The notes under the pieces were generated by a model. The model was not told where the DNA came from. It worked only from the letters and a program-made list of their open reading frames with translations, and made no database searches. A stretch of 46,806 nucleotides of DNA, from positions 299,538 through 346,343 of the forward strand of contig NZ_QREM01000009.1 in assembly GCF_003353015.1 (NCBI RefSeq), given 5' to 3'. Below, in pieces: positions 30,553-39,447 of the stretch (its first letter is position 1; every line of letters starts with the position of its first letter). The translations under genes were made by a program, and so were the position numbers. Source of the stretch: Xanthomonas arboricola. Its GTDB lineage: Bacteria > Pseudomonadota > Gammaproteobacteria > Xanthomonadales > Xanthomonadaceae.

Positions 30553-31806
30553 ATGACGACCAGCCTCCTGTTGGGCGCCCTGTTCAACTTCGCGTTTTTC
30601 TATCCCATCATCATGGCGTTCTTCTGGATGATCGGAGGCACGTACTACTACCTGCGACGCGAACGCGGCACGCCCGGCCCCGGATCGCCGCCACCGCTGA
30701 CCAGCGAGCCGTTCGTGTCGTTGCTGGTGCCCTGCTACAACGAGGGCAAGCATGTCGGCGAAACCATCGCCGCGATGAGCGCGCAGAACTATCCGGATTT
30801 CGAGATCATCGCCATCAACGATGGCAGCAGCGACAACACCGCCCAGGCGCTCAACGATCTCACCCATCAGCATCCGCGCCTGCGCGTGGTGCATCTGGAA
30901 CAGAACCATGGCAAGGCCAACGCGCTGCGCGTTGGCACGCTGGCGTCGCGCTCGGACTATCTGGTGTGCGTGGATGCCGACGCCATCCTGGACCCGAACG
31001 CCACCCGCTGGATGGTCGGCCACCTGATCTCCGGCCCGCGCGTCGGCGGCGTCACCGGCAATCCGCGCGTGCGCAACCGCACCACGCTGATGGGCCGCAT
31101 GCAGGTGGGCGAATTTTCCGCCATCGTGGGACTGATCAAGCGTGCGCAGCGTGTCTACGGACGCCTGTTCACCGTATCGGGCGTGATCTGCGCGTTCCGG
31201 CGTTCGGCGCTGCACCACGTCGGCTTCTGGTCCGACAACATGGTCACCGAAGACATCGACATCTCCTGGCGTCTGCAGCTGGACGACTGGGATATCCGCT
31301 ACGAGCCCAACGCGCTGTGCTGGATCCTGATGCCGGAGACCTTCCGTGGCCTGTGGATGCAGCGCCTGCGCTGGGCACGCGGCGGCGTGGAAGTGCTGTT
31401 GAGCCATGGCCGCCGCGTGCTGTCCTGGCGCAGCCGCCGCATGTGGGGCGTACTGCTGGAATACGCACTCAGCCTGGCCTGGGCCTACACGATGCTGTTC
31501 ATCATCGTGCTGTGGCTGCTCGGCAAGGCGATGACGCTGCCGCCCCTGCTGTACGTCGACACCATCCTGCCGCGCTGGCATGGGCTGGTGCTGGCGGTGG
31601 TGTGCCTGATGCAGTTCGCCACCAGCCTGGTGATCGAACGCCGCTACGAAAAAGGCCTGGCGCGCCAGTTCTTCTGGGTGATCTGGTATCCGGTCGCCTT
31701 CTGGATGATCGGCATGCTCACTGCCGTCATCGCCTTCCCACGTGCCCTGCTCGCGCGTCGCAGCAAACGCGCCCGCTGGAAAAGCCCCGACCGAGGAATC
31801 CAATGA
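30553..31806 (+). CDS. pgaC: PNAG synthase, family 2 glycosyltransferase PgaC/HmsR
   Basis: This inner-membrane processive N-acetylglucosaminyltransferase polymerises UDP-GlcNAc into PNAG and exports the chain through its own membrane channel. The 417 residues have an N-terminal helix (about 7-33), the GT-A domain with INDGSSD (88-94), D141-A-D143, TEDID (232-236) and QRLRW (270-274), and two or three C-terminal membrane helices. These are the D, DxD, TED and QxxRW motifs of cellulose-synthase-like enzymes. The ATG lies 3 nt after the pgaB stop. Activity of homologues depends on PgaD and cyclic di-GMP. Confidence 0.95.
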   Translation: MTTSLLLGALFNFAFFYPIIMAFFWMIGGTYYYLRRERGTPGPGSPPPLTSEPFVSLLVPCYNEGKHVGETIAAMSAQNYPDFEIIAINDGSSDNTAQALNDLTHQHPRLRVVHLEQNHGKANALRVGTLASRSDYLVCVDADAILDPNATRWMVGHLISGPRVGGVTGNPRVRNRTTLMGRMQVGEFSAIVGLIKRAQRVYGRLFTVSGVICAFRRSALHHVGFWSDNMVTEDIDISWRLQLDDWDIRYEPNALCWILMPETFRGLWMQRLRWARGGVEVLLSHGRRVLSWRSRRMWGVLLEYALSLAWAYTMLFIIVLWLLGKAMTLPPLLYVDTILPRWHGLVLAVVCLMQFATSLVIERRYEKGLARQFFWVIWYPVAFWMIGMLTAVIAFPRALLARRSKRARWKSPDRGIQ

Positions 31807-32249
31807 CACCGCCCATCATCAACCTGCCGCAACGCCTCGGCCGCTCGCGCCGGCTCGCCTACGGCGCCGCCACCGCCGGCGCCTGGATGGTCTACTTCTA
31901 TCTGTGGGCACCACTGGCAACGCTGATCGCCTGGTTCTTCGGCCTGCGCAGCGCCTACATGGAGCTATATCTCAAGCACAACGCGCTGGACCCGTTCGCG
32001 CTGGGCGCGCTGCCGGTGATCGCACTGATGAGCGCCATCACCACCGTCGGCTGGGCCGAGTACAACCGCATCCGCTACGCCAAGGCCGACCGCCGCAAAC
32101 GGCGCCCCACCGTGCCCGAACCGGAAGTCGATCAGCGCCTGGGTGTCCCCGAGCAGCTCGGCAGCCTGCTGCGCCATAGCCGCATCTCGTCGGTGGCGAT
32201 GGACAAGTTTGCAAGACCGGTGGGGGTGCGGGTGGTACGGCATGGGTGA
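31803..32249 (+). CDS. pgaD: PNAG synthesis accessory membrane protein PgaD/HmsS
   Basis: This small 148-residue inner-membrane protein has two hydrophobic helices (about 22-48 and 63-84) and a basic cytoplasmic tail, the layout of PgaD. In E. coli, PgaD and PgaC together bind cyclic di-GMP and form the active synthase. AWMVYFYLWAPLATLIAWFFG and MSAITTVGWAEYNRIRY are the recognisable segments. The start overlaps the pgaC stop as ATGA, so it is the last gene of pgaABCD. The following 121 bp before the convergent HIRAN gene hold no clear terminator. Confidence 0.88.
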   Translation: MTPPIINLPQRLGRSRRLAYGAATAGAWMVYFYLWAPLATLIAWFFGLRSAYMELYLKHNALDPFALGALPVIALMSAITTVGWAEYNRIRYAKADRRKRRPTVPEPEVDQRLGVPEQLGSLLRHSRISSVAMDKFARPVGVRVVRHG

Positions 32250-32370
32250 GCTGGCGGGAGAATAATGATGTAACCCTGCCGATCAAACGGGCTATGCTTG
32301 CACAGAAAAAACTTAGGCCACCCTCAGAGCAGATGGCGGGAGCAAAGCCGCTCAGGTTCTAGCGAATAGC

Positions 32371-33126
32371 TTATGCAATGACGTGCATTGCTTTTGGCAC
32401 GTCAACCAAGGCGCGAAATTCATCCTCACGGCACGAATCGAAATCTTTTGGCCATGGGGCTACTAGCTCGCAAAGCACGCGAAAAGCAAACGGCGCACCG
32501 TCATTAACACGAATGACAGTCACTGTCACCTTGTCTTTCTGTGCTTTGAGTAAAGCACTGAACTCCATGGAAAAATAACGTGGCACGTATCCAATGAATT
32601 GACTATCACCTCCGCGATTTAGACGCAGCGCGTGGCCATCAAATTCATTTTCAGGCTCAGGTACTAATAACAACTGATCCCCGATCGCAAGCTGCAAAAA
32701 TTCTTCACGGGCACTCGGGGATAAATATCGGAAGCCATGAATGAAGAATGATGCTTGATATAGACCACTCTCGTTAATTTCCGGAACTGGAATGAGCTCA
32801 ATTGTGTCTGTACCTCGTAGACCACCGGTCACAGCAAGCTCATCAAAGGCAGATAGCGCTGACGCATCCTTGCCAAGCCAATCCGCGAATGCAGAGAAGT
32901 CAGCTCTATTGCGTGAGATAACCCGATTCTTCAGAAGAGGAAAAAGATCTCTTGAAAAGTAGACACAGTCCAACTTATTCATCCGACCAAAACCGGGGAA
33001 CTGCGGAAACTTCTCCACACCTTTCGTATAGTGAAGTACGTAAGAATCAGGAAGCTTTTCGACACGCGCGACGGGAAACCACGAACGAGTCCTGGGCTCT
33101 TGCAAGGCCAAAAAGATCTTATTCAT
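32371..33126 (-). CDS. HipA-N1/HipS-like domain fused to a HIRAN domain
   Basis: This 251-residue protein has two parts. Residues about 122-220 form a HIRAN domain: LYQASFFIHGFRYLSPSARE, a PEPENEFDGHALRL core and FIGYVPRYFS. HIRAN domains in SMARCA3/Rad5-type proteins bind 3' single-stranded DNA ends. Residues about 15-117 look like the N1 subdomain of HipA: a small beta sheet, YFSRDLFPLLKNRV, FADWLG, then FDELAVTGGLRGTDTIELIP, comparable in layout to the HipA FDLL...G...A...LIP region. HipS, the antitoxin of HipBST, is built from that subdomain. The ATG overlaps the kinase stop as ATGA. Codon use is A+T-richer than in the neighbours. The HipS comparison is mine, by eye, and needs structural testing. 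Confidence 0.7.
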   Translation of the reverse strand: MNKIFLALQEPRTRSWFPVARVEKLPDSYVLHYTKGVEKFPQFPGFGRMNKLDCVYFSRDLFPLLKNRVISRNRADFSAFADWLGKDASALSAFDELAVTGGLRGTDTIELIPVPEINESGLYQASFFIHGFRYLSPSAREEFLQLAIGDQLLLVPEPENEFDGHALRLNRGGDSQFIGYVPRYFSMEFSALLKAQKDKVTVTVIRVNDGAPFAFRVLCELVAPWPKDFDSCREDEFRALVDVPKAMHVIA

Positions 33127-34031
33127 AAATTAACTTCTAATAGCCTTTTCCGGTTTTCAACCAAAACACATACGCCAAATTTCCTACCAACCTCGGTTAT
33201 ATGCGTATCAGGAACCTCCTCAAAAATACCTCGAAAATATTCTTCATCAATTCCTCGAAGTTGTTGCAGCCAATACCTACACTCGCCCTTACAGTACTGA
33301 GAGAATTCTGTGAAGGCCTGAATCGTTGTCAATCGAGACCCACTCTTACTCGCATACAGCTGACTGAGCGCCTTACAGGCATATCCATAGACTCCATGTG
33401 CAGGATTTTTTGCATCAAGCTTCATTTTTCGACGATCGTCCCTGTTCTCTCGCCCAAGGCTAGACGCGTGATCGAATGTAGGGGCCAAATAAACTGCGCC
33501 ATCAGACACCAGTAAGCCCCAATTTTCCTCATGGCGATCCTGGTTTCCAATTAGCACATCTAACATCAGATATCCTGCCATGACGCCGATGGCAGTCATT
33601 GCGCTTGAGGGACGTTCCCAATTAAGTGGCGTCTTGATTTTCTTGAAACTCAATAGAGCAGCGACACGTAATGGGGTGTGAAATTGCCTGCGATCAAAGT
33701 AGGGCTTTCCGGTCTCATCAGAAGCGACTACGCCAATCAACTCGTTCCCCAAGACTAGCCGGCCACCCGGGGGGGTGAAGTTCGTACTACGCACGCCTCG
33801 CGGCTCTTTAAAATGAGCCACACCGACAGCTTCAGCCAAATCGTAGTGAGCGTGAGGTAGCCCAAGTCGTTCGGCCAACGAACAGCTCACTACTTCTGCC
33901 CAGTCCTCCCCGGATTCCGGCCGACGCGCCTTGAAGAGGTATCGACTTTCGTCGTACCAGAACTTCGGCTTCGTTCCTAGCTGCTCGAAATTCTCTAAGA
34001 ATGTCGCATCGACTTGAACAACCTCTAGCAT
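33123..34031 (-). CDS. Minimal HipA/HipT-like serine/threonine kinase
   Basis: This 302-residue protein has a HipA-type kinase core. LGTKPKFW (19-26) may be the nucleotide loop and K34 in RYLFKARR the ATP lysine. WAEVVSCSLAERLGLPHAHY is the family helix. The catalytic loop is IGNQDRHEENWG with D165, and FDHASSLG carries metal-binding D187. It lacks the N-terminal HipA domain and is close in size to HipT and CtkA. No HipB-like DNA-binding gene is adjacent. The ATG at 34031 is chosen because GGAGG lies 5 nt upstream; an in-frame TTG at 34049 is an alternative. The downstream HIRAN gene overlaps by 4 bp. Toxicity and target are unknown. Confidence 0.78.
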   Translation of the reverse strand: MLEVVQVDATFLENFEQLGTKPKFWYDESRYLFKARRPESGEDWAEVVSCSLAERLGLPHAHYDLAEAVGVAHFKEPRGVRSTNFTPPGGRLVLGNELIGVVASDETGKPYFDRRQFHTPLRVAALLSFKKIKTPLNWERPSSAMTAIGVMAGYLMLDVLIGNQDRHEENWGLLVSDGAVYLAPTFDHASSLGRENRDDRRKMKLDAKNPAHGVYGYACKALSQLYASKSGSRLTTIQAFTEFSQYCKGECRYWLQQLRGIDEEYFRGIFEEVPDTHITEVGRKFGVCVLVENRKRLLEVNL

Positions 34032-34138
34032 GTGAGCCTCCGAGGCCAATGCTCCTGCAAGATTACATCCAGGAACGCACGACTCAGTTGCTTACGCGCG
34101 TGCCAACTAGGCCAAGACCGCAGCCGAAACAAACTGGA

Positions 34139-34175
34139 TTGCGCCAACTAGCGCCAGAACATTTAAGTGGCGCAA
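34139..34175. promoter_or_regulatory. Inverted repeat upstream of the kinase gene
   Basis: TTGCGCCA (34139-34146) and TGGCGCAA (34168-34175) are perfect reverse complements 21 bp apart, with a third GCGCCA at 34151-34156. It lies about 108 bp before the kinase start and just after the tRNA-Arg 3' end. It could be an operator for the module or the edge of an insertion. Confidence 0.35.
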
Positions 34176-34190
34176 GCCATTGATTCCTTG

Positions 34191-34264
34191 TGACCCCGGC
34201 CCGATTCGAACGGGCGACCTTCCCCTTAGGAGGGGGACGCTCTATCCAGCTGAGCTACGGGGCC
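34191..34264 (-). tRNA. tRNA-Arg (anticodon CCT)
   Basis: The minus strand folds as a complete cloverleaf. The acceptor GGCCCCG pairs with CGGGGTC, with discriminator A at 34191. The D arm is GCTC/GAGC. The anticodon stem TCCCC/GGGGA encloses the loop CTCCTAA, which reads CCT (codon AGG). The T arm is GCCCG-TTCGAAT-CGGGC. CCA is not encoded. Such tRNA genes often serve as integration sites, and an A+T-richer insert lies directly beyond its 3' end. Confidence 0.95.
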
Positions 34265-34273
34265 AAGGGCGGT

Positions 34274-34301
34274 ATTGTCGCACGATCGTTGCGATTGCCA
34301 A
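34274..34301 (-). promoter_or_regulatory. Candidate tRNA-Arg promoter
   Basis: On the minus strand TTGGCA (34296-34301), a 16-bp spacer and GACAAT (34274-34279) lie 9 nt before the first tRNA base. This is good placement for a stable-RNA promoter. Confidence 0.5.
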
Positions 34302-34305
34302 GCCG

Positions 34306-34333
34306 TTGGGTAGTTGGCGGAGCCTGCTAAAAT
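34306..34333 (+). promoter_or_regulatory. Candidate promoter of the ALDH7-type gene
   Basis: TTGGGT (34306-34311), a 16-bp spacer and TAAAAT (34328-34333) lie 64 nt before the ATG. The promoter is back-to-back with that of the tRNA. Confidence 0.5.
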
Positions 34334-34397
34334 CGGCGGCTACCCGTGTCGCGGCGGCCCTGGCTGCCGCGCGACCGTCCCGACCTTTGGAGATCCC

Positions 34398-35930
34398 ATG
34401 TCCGCTGACCTGCTCAAGGCGCTCGACCTCGCCGCGTCCAATTCCGGTACCTATCTTGGCGAGGCGACCTGGTCGCAGGCCACCGGCGCCGGGGTGCTGC
34501 AGCCGCTCAATCCGACCACCAATGCGGTGATCGCCGAGGTGCAGGCGACCACGCCGGAGGACTACGAACTGATCGTCCAGCGTGCGCAGGCCGCCTTCAA
34601 GGTCTGGCGGACCACGCCTGCGCCGCGCCGTGGTGAGGCCGTGCGCCTGTGTGGCGAGGCGCTGCGTGCGCACAAGGATGCGCTCGGTTCGCTGGTGGCG
34701 CTGGAAATGGGCAAGAGCAAGCCCGAGGGCGATGGCGAGGTGCAGGAGATGATCGACATCGCCGACTTCGCGGTCGGCCAGAGCCGCATGCTCTATGGCT
34801 ACACCATGCATTCGGAGCGCCCCGGCCACCGCATGTACGAGCAGTACCAGCCGCTGGGCCTGGTCGGCATCATCAGCGCGTTCAACTTCCCGGTGGCGGT
34901 GTGGGCGTGGAATGCGTTCCTGGCCGCGATCTGCGGTGACATCTGCCTCTGGAAGCCGTCCAACAAGACCCCGCTGACCGCGATCGCGACGATGAAGATC
35001 TGCAATGCGGCGCTCAAGGACGCCGGCTTCCCGGACATCTTCTTCCTGATCAACGATGCCGGCACTTCCCTGTCGGAGAAGCTGGTCGAAGACACCCGTA
35101 TCCCGCTGATCAGCTTCACCGGGTCGACCCAGATCGGCCGCGTGGTTGCGGAAAAGGTCGCGCGCCGCCTGGGCCGTTGCCTGCTGGAACTGGGCGGCAA
35201 CAACGCCATCATCCTGGACGAAACCGCCGACCTGAAGCTGGCCATCCCCGGCATCGTGTTCGGCGCGGTCGGTACCGCCGGGCAGCGCTGCACCACCACG
35301 CGCCGCCTGATCGTGCATGAATCCATCTACGACAACGTGCTGGCCACGCTGGTCAAGGCGTACAGGCAGCTCGACAGCAAGATTGGCGACCCCACCGACC
35401 CGGCCAACCTGATGGGCCCGCTCAACAGCCAGGGCGCGGTGGAGCAGTTCCTGGCCTCGATCGCCAAGGCCAAGGCCGCTGGCGGCACGGTCGAAGTGGG
35501 CGGTACCGCGATCGATCGCCCTGGCAACTTCGTGTTGCCGGCGATCGTCACCGGGCTGCAGAACAGCGACGCGGTGGTGCAGCACGAGACCTTCGCACCG
35601 ATCCTGTACGTGATGAAGTACCGCACGCTGGACGAGGCGATCGAGCTGCAGAACGGCGTGCCGCAGGGCCTGTCGTCGTCGATCTTCACCCAGAACCTGA
35701 AGGCGGCCGAGAAGTTCCTGTCGGCGGCCGGCAGCGACTGCGGCATCGCCAACGTCAACATCGGCACCTCCGGTGCGGAGATCGGCGGCGCGTTCGGTGG
35801 CGAGAAGGAGACCGGCGGTGGCCGCGAATCCGGCTCGGATGCGTGGAAGGTCTACATGCGCCGCCAGACCAACACCATCAACTATTCCGATTCGCTGCCG
35901 CTGGCCCAGGGCATCAAGTTCGATCTCTGA
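34398..35930 (+). CDS. ALDH7-type aldehyde dehydrogenase (aminoadipate-semialdehyde/P6C dehydrogenase-like)
   Basis: This 510-residue NAD(P)-dependent aldehyde dehydrogenase has [14 protein letters not shown] (substrate/cofactor region), [11 protein letters not shown] (cofactor lysine), FTGSTQIGR, the general-base glutamate in [10 protein letters not shown] and the nucleophile cysteine in [13 protein letters not shown]. The GGNNAI and GQRCTTTRR variants and the C-terminal [18 protein letters not shown] are characteristic of the ALDH7 (antiquitin/AmaB) branch, which oxidises alpha-aminoadipate semialdehyde in lysine catabolism. GGAG lies 5 nt before the ATG at 34398. The exact substrate is inferred from family only. 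It appears to be monocistronic. Confidence 0.88.
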   Translation: MSADLLKALDLAASNSGTYLGEATWSQATGAGVLQPLNPTTNAVIAEVQATTPEDYELIVQRAQAAFKVWRTTPAPRRGEAVRLCGEALRAHKDALGSLVALEMGKSKPEGDGEVQEMIDIADFAVGQSRMLYGYTMHSERPGHRMYEQYQPLGLVGIISAFNFPVAVWAWNAFLAAICGDICLWKPSNKTPLTAIATMKICNAALKDAGFPDIFFLINDAGTSLSEKLVEDTRIPLISFTGSTQIGRVVAEKVARRLGRCLLELGGNNAIILDETADLKLAIPGIVFGAVGTAGQRCTTTRRLIVHESIYDNVLATLVKAYRQLDSKIGDPTDPANLMGPLNSQGAVEQFLASIAKAKAAGGTVEVGGTAIDRPGNFVLPAIVTGLQNSDAVVQHETFAPILYVMKYRTLDEAIELQNGVPQGLSSSIFTQNLKAAEKFLSAAGSDCGIANVNIGTSGAEIGGAFGGEKETGGGRESGSDAWKVYMRRQTNTINYSDSLPLAQGIKFDL

Positions 35931-35941
35931 TGCGCAGTCCA

Positions 35942-35965
35942 GGCGCCGGGCTCAGCGCCGGCGCC
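35942..35965 (+). terminator. Hairpin after the ALDH7-type gene
   Basis: GGCGCCGG (35942-35949) and CCGGCGCC (35958-35965) form a perfect 8-bp stem starting 11 bp after the stop. No T run follows, so intrinsic termination is uncertain. The rest of the 352-bp spacer to 36282 shows no gene; a GATAAT -10-like box at 36232-36237 may serve the DUF4190 gene. Confidence 0.35.
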
Positions 35966-36282
35966 CGGGCTTGCCCGCGGACTGCGCAACAAGCTTGCCT
36001 TGCTGCCTCGATCCATCGTGATGCGGCCGCACCACGTTGTCGTGCTACTGGCGGACCGGCCCGGGACACGCCGCTGCAGACCGCCACGGCTCCTGCCCGG
36101 TCATGTTTCAGGCCCCGGATCACGCGCCGGCAGCGCGCCTTCGCCGCTCGCCGCGGCGTTCCAAACCGCTCGAACCCGGCCATCGGCCATGGTCCACCGC
36201 AACCGGCACGCCTTTTGGCCGGCGGCTCTGGGATAATCGGGCCACGCCAGCCGCCGGCTGCCGGCCCTTCAAGGAGTTCATG

Positions 36283-36567
36283 ATGAACGTTGTCGTTCGA
36301 CAGACCAGCGCCATGGCCATCGTCAGCCTGGTTGCCGGCATTCTCGGCTGGACGCTGATCCCCTTCCTCGGCAGCCTCTGCGCCATCATCACCGGCCACA
36401 TGGCGCGCGCGGAAATCCGCCGCAATCCACAGGGACTGGACGGCGACGGGCTGGCGATCGGCGGCCTGATCCTGGGCTGGCTGGCCGTGGCGCTGTGGGT
36501 GCTGGGCGTTGCAGTCTTCATTCTTTTCTTCGGTGGCATGGCGTGGCTGGCGGCCGCCAACAGTTGA
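36283..36567 (+). CDS. DUF4190-family small membrane protein
   Basis: This 94-residue protein has two hydrophobic helices separated by a polar loop. MAIVSLVAGILGWTLIPFLG and ITGHMARAEIRR, followed by GDGLAIGGLILGWLAV, form the DUF4190 pattern, found in small inner-membrane proteins of unknown function. AAGGAG (36271-36276) lies 6 nt before the ATG at 36283 and only 3 nt before the adjacent ATG at 36280, so I prefer the second. The next gene starts 2 nt after the stop, suggesting co-transcription with the methyltransferase and perhaps pyrD. Confidence 0.8.
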   Translation: MNVVVRQTSAMAIVSLVAGILGWTLIPFLGSLCAIITGHMARAEIRRNPQGLDGDGLAIGGLILGWLAVALWVLGVAVFILFFGGMAWLAAANS

Positions 36568-36569
36568 GC

Positions 36570-37337
36570 ATGGCCGCGCCCTCCTCGGCCCAGCGCTTCA
36601 ACGACCGGGTCGCGGCCTATGTGCGCTATCGGCCGGGTTACCCGCCGCAGCTGCTGCGCTGGCTGCACGACGAACTGGGCCTTACCCCGGCCACGCCGGT
36701 GGCCGATATCGGCGCCGGCACCGGCATCTCCAGCCGCCTGTTCCTGGAGGCCGGCTATGCAGTCACTGCAGTGGAACCGAACCCGGCCATGCGCGCAGCC
36801 GCGCAACAATGGCTGGCCGACTTTGCCGGCTTCCAGGCGATCGACGGCACCGCCGAGGCCACCGGGCTGGCCGATGCCAGCGTCGGCCTGGTGTCGGCAG
36901 CGCAGGCCTTCCACTGGTTCGACACCCAGGCCGTGCGCCGCGAGTGGGCACGCATCCTGCAGCCCGGCGGGCTGGCGGTGATCTACTGGAACAGCCGCGA
37001 ACTGGACACCACCGACTTCCTGCGCGGCTACGAACAACTGCTGCTGGACTACGGCACCGACTATTCGGCCGTGGCCGAACGCTATCAGGACGATGCCACC
37101 ATGCAGGCGTGGTTCGGCGACGGCTTCCGTGCGATGGCGCGCTTTCCCAACGTGCAGCGGCTGGATTTTGATGCCTTGCGTGGCCGACTGCTGTCTTCCT
37201 CGTATGCGCCGCTCGCGCACGACCCACGCCATGCCCCGATGCTTGCCGCGCTGCGCACGCTGTTCGATGCGCATGCACGCGACGGGCTGATCGACTTCCA
37301 ATACCAGACCCGCATCTTCGCCGGGGGATTGAACTGA
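36570..37337 (+). CDS. Class I SAM-dependent methyltransferase
   Basis: This 255-residue cytoplasmic protein starts with an [17 protein letters not shown] segment typical of small-molecule methyltransferases of the Methyltransf_11 type. SAM motif I is [19 protein letters not shown] (about 43-61), followed by AVEPNPAMR and an AAQAFHWFD segment. The substrate is not predictable. It starts 2 nt after the DUF4190 stop and ends 5 nt before pyrD, so it is probably in one operon with pyrD-murB. Confidence 0.85.
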   Translation: MAAPSSAQRFNDRVAAYVRYRPGYPPQLLRWLHDELGLTPATPVADIGAGTGISSRLFLEAGYAVTAVEPNPAMRAAAQQWLADFAGFQAIDGTAEATGLADASVGLVSAAQAFHWFDTQAVRREWARILQPGGLAVIYWNSRELDTTDFLRGYEQLLLDYGTDYSAVAERYQDDATMQAWFGDGFRAMARFPNVQRLDFDALRGRLLSSSYAPLAHDPRHAPMLAALRTLFDAHARDGLIDFQYQTRIFAGGLN

Positions 37338-37342
37338 CCTAC

Positions 37343-38398
37343 ATGTATTCGCTTGCCCGCCCCTTGCTGTTTTCCCTCGACGCCGAGCGCGCCCATGCGC
37401 TGGCATTGCGCTCCATCGATGTCGCCTACCGCACCGGCACCACGTCGCTGCTGGCCAGGCGCCCGGTGCCGCTGCCGACGCCGGCCTTCGGGCTGATGTT
37501 TCCCAATCCGGTCGGGCTCGGTGCCGGCCTGGACAAGAACGGCGAGCATATCGATGCACTGCTTGCGCTGGGCTTCGGCTTCGTCGAGATCGGTACGGTG
37601 ACCCCGCGGCCGCAGGAGGGCAATCCGAGGCCGCGCATGTTCCGCTTGCCGGAGTACCAGGCGGTGATCAACCGCATGGGCTTCAACAACCTGGGCGTGG
37701 ATGTGCTGGTGGCCAACGTGCAACGCGCGCGGCGGCGTGGCGGCCTGCTCGGCATCAACATCGGCAAGAACAAGGACACGCCCAACGAAGAGGCAACCAG
37801 CGATTACCGCTATTGCATGGAGCGCGTCTACGCGCTGGCCGACTACATCACCGTCAACATCTCCTCGCCCAACACCGCCGGCCTGCGCGAACTGCAGGAA
37901 GAGCAGGCGCTGCGTCGGCTGATCGCCGACCTGCGCGACACCCAGGAAGCCCTGGCCGCGCAACACGGCAAGCGCGTGCCGATGCTGGTGAAGGTGGCAC
38001 CGGACCTCAACGACCGCGACATCGATGCGGCCGCGCGCGTGCTGGCCGACCTGGCAGTGGATGGCGTGATCGCCACCAACACCACGGTGACGCGCACCTT
38101 GATCGCCAACCATCCGCTGGCCGCCGAAGCCGGCGGCCTGTCGGGCGCGCCGCTGCTGGGGCAATCCACGCTGGTGCTGCGCCGCCTGCGCGCCCGCCTG
38201 CCCGAGTCGATTCCGTTGATCGGCGTGGGCGGCATCAACTCCGGTGCGGATGCGGTGGCCAAGATGGCGGCCGGCGCGACCCTGGTGCAGTGCTACAGCG
38301 GCCTGGTCTATCGCGGGCCGCCGCTGATCGGCGACTGCGTGGATGCGATCCGCCGCCGCCGCGAAGCGCCCAGCGGCGGTGCGGTATCGCCGCTATGA
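37343..38398 (+). CDS. pyrD: Dihydroorotate dehydrogenase (quinone), class 2 PyrD
   Basis: This membrane-associated flavoprotein oxidises dihydroorotate to orotate in pyrimidine synthesis, using quinones. The 351 residues have the class 2 N-terminal helices ([20 protein letters not shown]), then [47 protein letters not shown] with the catalytic serine, LVKVAPDL, and the FMN-phosphate site [13 protein letters not shown]. The ATG lies 5 nt after the methyltransferase stop; the stop overlaps the murB start. Confidence 0.96.
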   Translation: MYSLARPLLFSLDAERAHALALRSIDVAYRTGTTSLLARRPVPLPTPAFGLMFPNPVGLGAGLDKNGEHIDALLALGFGFVEIGTVTPRPQEGNPRPRMFRLPEYQAVINRMGFNNLGVDVLVANVQRARRRGGLLGINIGKNKDTPNEEATSDYRYCMERVYALADYITVNISSPNTAGLRELQEEQALRRLIADLRDTQEALAAQHGKRVPMLVKVAPDLNDRDIDAAARVLADLAVDGVIATNTTVTRTLIANHPLAAEAGGLSGAPLLGQSTLVLRRLRARLPESIPLIGVGGINSGADAVAKMAAGATLVQCYSGLVYRGPPLIGDCVDAIRRRREAPSGGAVSPL

Positions 38399-39447
38399 GC
38401 GCTGCAGCGCAGGCCGGCTGGCGCCTGAGCGAGCACGCGCCGCTGCGCGCGCTCAACACCTTTCATGTCGATGCCACGGCGCGCTGGTTGCTGGGCATCC
38501 ACGTACCCGATGCATTGCCGCAGGCGCTGGCAGCGCCGGAAATCGCCGGGCAACCGCTGCTGGTGTTGGGCAGCGGCAGCAACGTGCTGCTGGCCGGCGA
38601 CCCGCCGGGCTGCGTGCTGTGTTTCGAAAACCGCGACATCGCCATCATTGCGCACCACGCCGACCACGCCATCGTGCGCGCTGGTGCCGGCGTCAACTGG
38701 CATGCGCTGGTACTGTATTCGCTGCAGCAGGGGCTGTCGGGGCTGGAGAACCTGGCCTTGATTCCCGGCACGGTCGGCGCCTGCCCGATCCAGAACATCG
38801 GCGCATACGGCGCGCAGGTGGGCGACTTCATCCACGTGGTGGATGCCTTCGACCTGCAGGCCCAGCAATTCGTGCGGCTGACGGCGGCCGAGTGCGCCTT
38901 CGCCTACCGCGGCAGCGTGTTCAAGCAGCAGCCGGAGCGTTACCTGATCGTCGCGGTGGAATTCAATCTGCCGCTGCTGCACGAGTTGCGGCTGGACTAT
39001 GCCGGCATCCGCGAGGAACTGGCCAGCATGGGCGCCGACCTGGCCGGTGCCGCCGATGTGGCACAGGCGGTGATCAACATCCGTCGGCGCAAACTGCCGG
39101 ACCCGGATGTGCTCGGCAACGCCGGCAGCTTCTTCAAGAATCCGCTGCTGCCCAGCGAGCAGATCGCCGCGTTGCAGGCCACGTTTACCGACATGCCGGT
39201 GTATCCCGGCGAACAGCCCGGCCAGGGCAAGCTGTCGGCGGCCTGGTTGATCGAGCAGTGCGGCTGGAAAGGCCGGCGCGAGGGCGATGCCGGGGTGTCG
39301 CCGGACCATGCGCTGGTGCTGGTCAACCACGGTACTGCCAGCGGTGCGCAACTGCTGGATGTTGCGCGGCGCATCGCCGAATCGGTGCGCGAGCGTTACT
39401 CGGTGATCCTGGAGCCCGAGCCACGCATCATCGGAGCGCATTGGTGA
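38395..39447 (+). CDS. murB: UDP-N-acetylenolpyruvoylglucosamine reductase MurB
   Basis: This cytoplasmic FAD enzyme makes UDP-MurNAc for peptidoglycan. The 350 residues are the type I form: [12 protein letters not shown] (FAD binding), [34 protein letters not shown] with active-site tyrosine/arginine elements, and [14 protein letters not shown] with the proton-donating serine. C-terminal segments are [13 protein letters not shown] and [13 protein letters not shown]. The ATG at 38395 overlaps the pyrD stop as ATGA; the longer frame within pyrD is discarded. Confidence 0.96.
   Translation: MSAAAQAGWRLSEHAPLRALNTFHVDATARWLLGIHVPDALPQALAAPEIAGQPLLVLGSGSNVLLAGDPPGCVLCFENRDIAIIAHHADHAIVRAGAGVNWHALVLYSLQQGLSGLENLALIPGTVGACPIQNIGAYGAQVGDFIHVVDAFDLQAQQFVRLTAAECAFAYRGSVFKQQPERYLIVAVEFNLPLLHELRLDYAGIREELASMGADLAGAADVAQAVINIRRRKLPDPDVLGNAGSFFKNPLLPSEQIAALQATFTDMPVYPGEQPGQGKLSAAWLIEQCGWKGRREGDAGVSPDHALVLVNHGTASGAQLLDVARRIAESVRERYSVILEPEPRIIGAHW

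Noticed and set aside
32250..32370. Second copy of the tRNA-Arg 3' end (attachment site) at the far side of the insert
   Set aside because: The closest match is only a short loose similarity (GATCAAACGGG versus GATTCGAACGGG), too weak to call an att site.
34032..34190. HipB-like antitoxin gene upstream of the kinase
   Set aside because: No frame of useful length with a helix-turn-helix exists in the 159 bp between the kinase and the tRNA.
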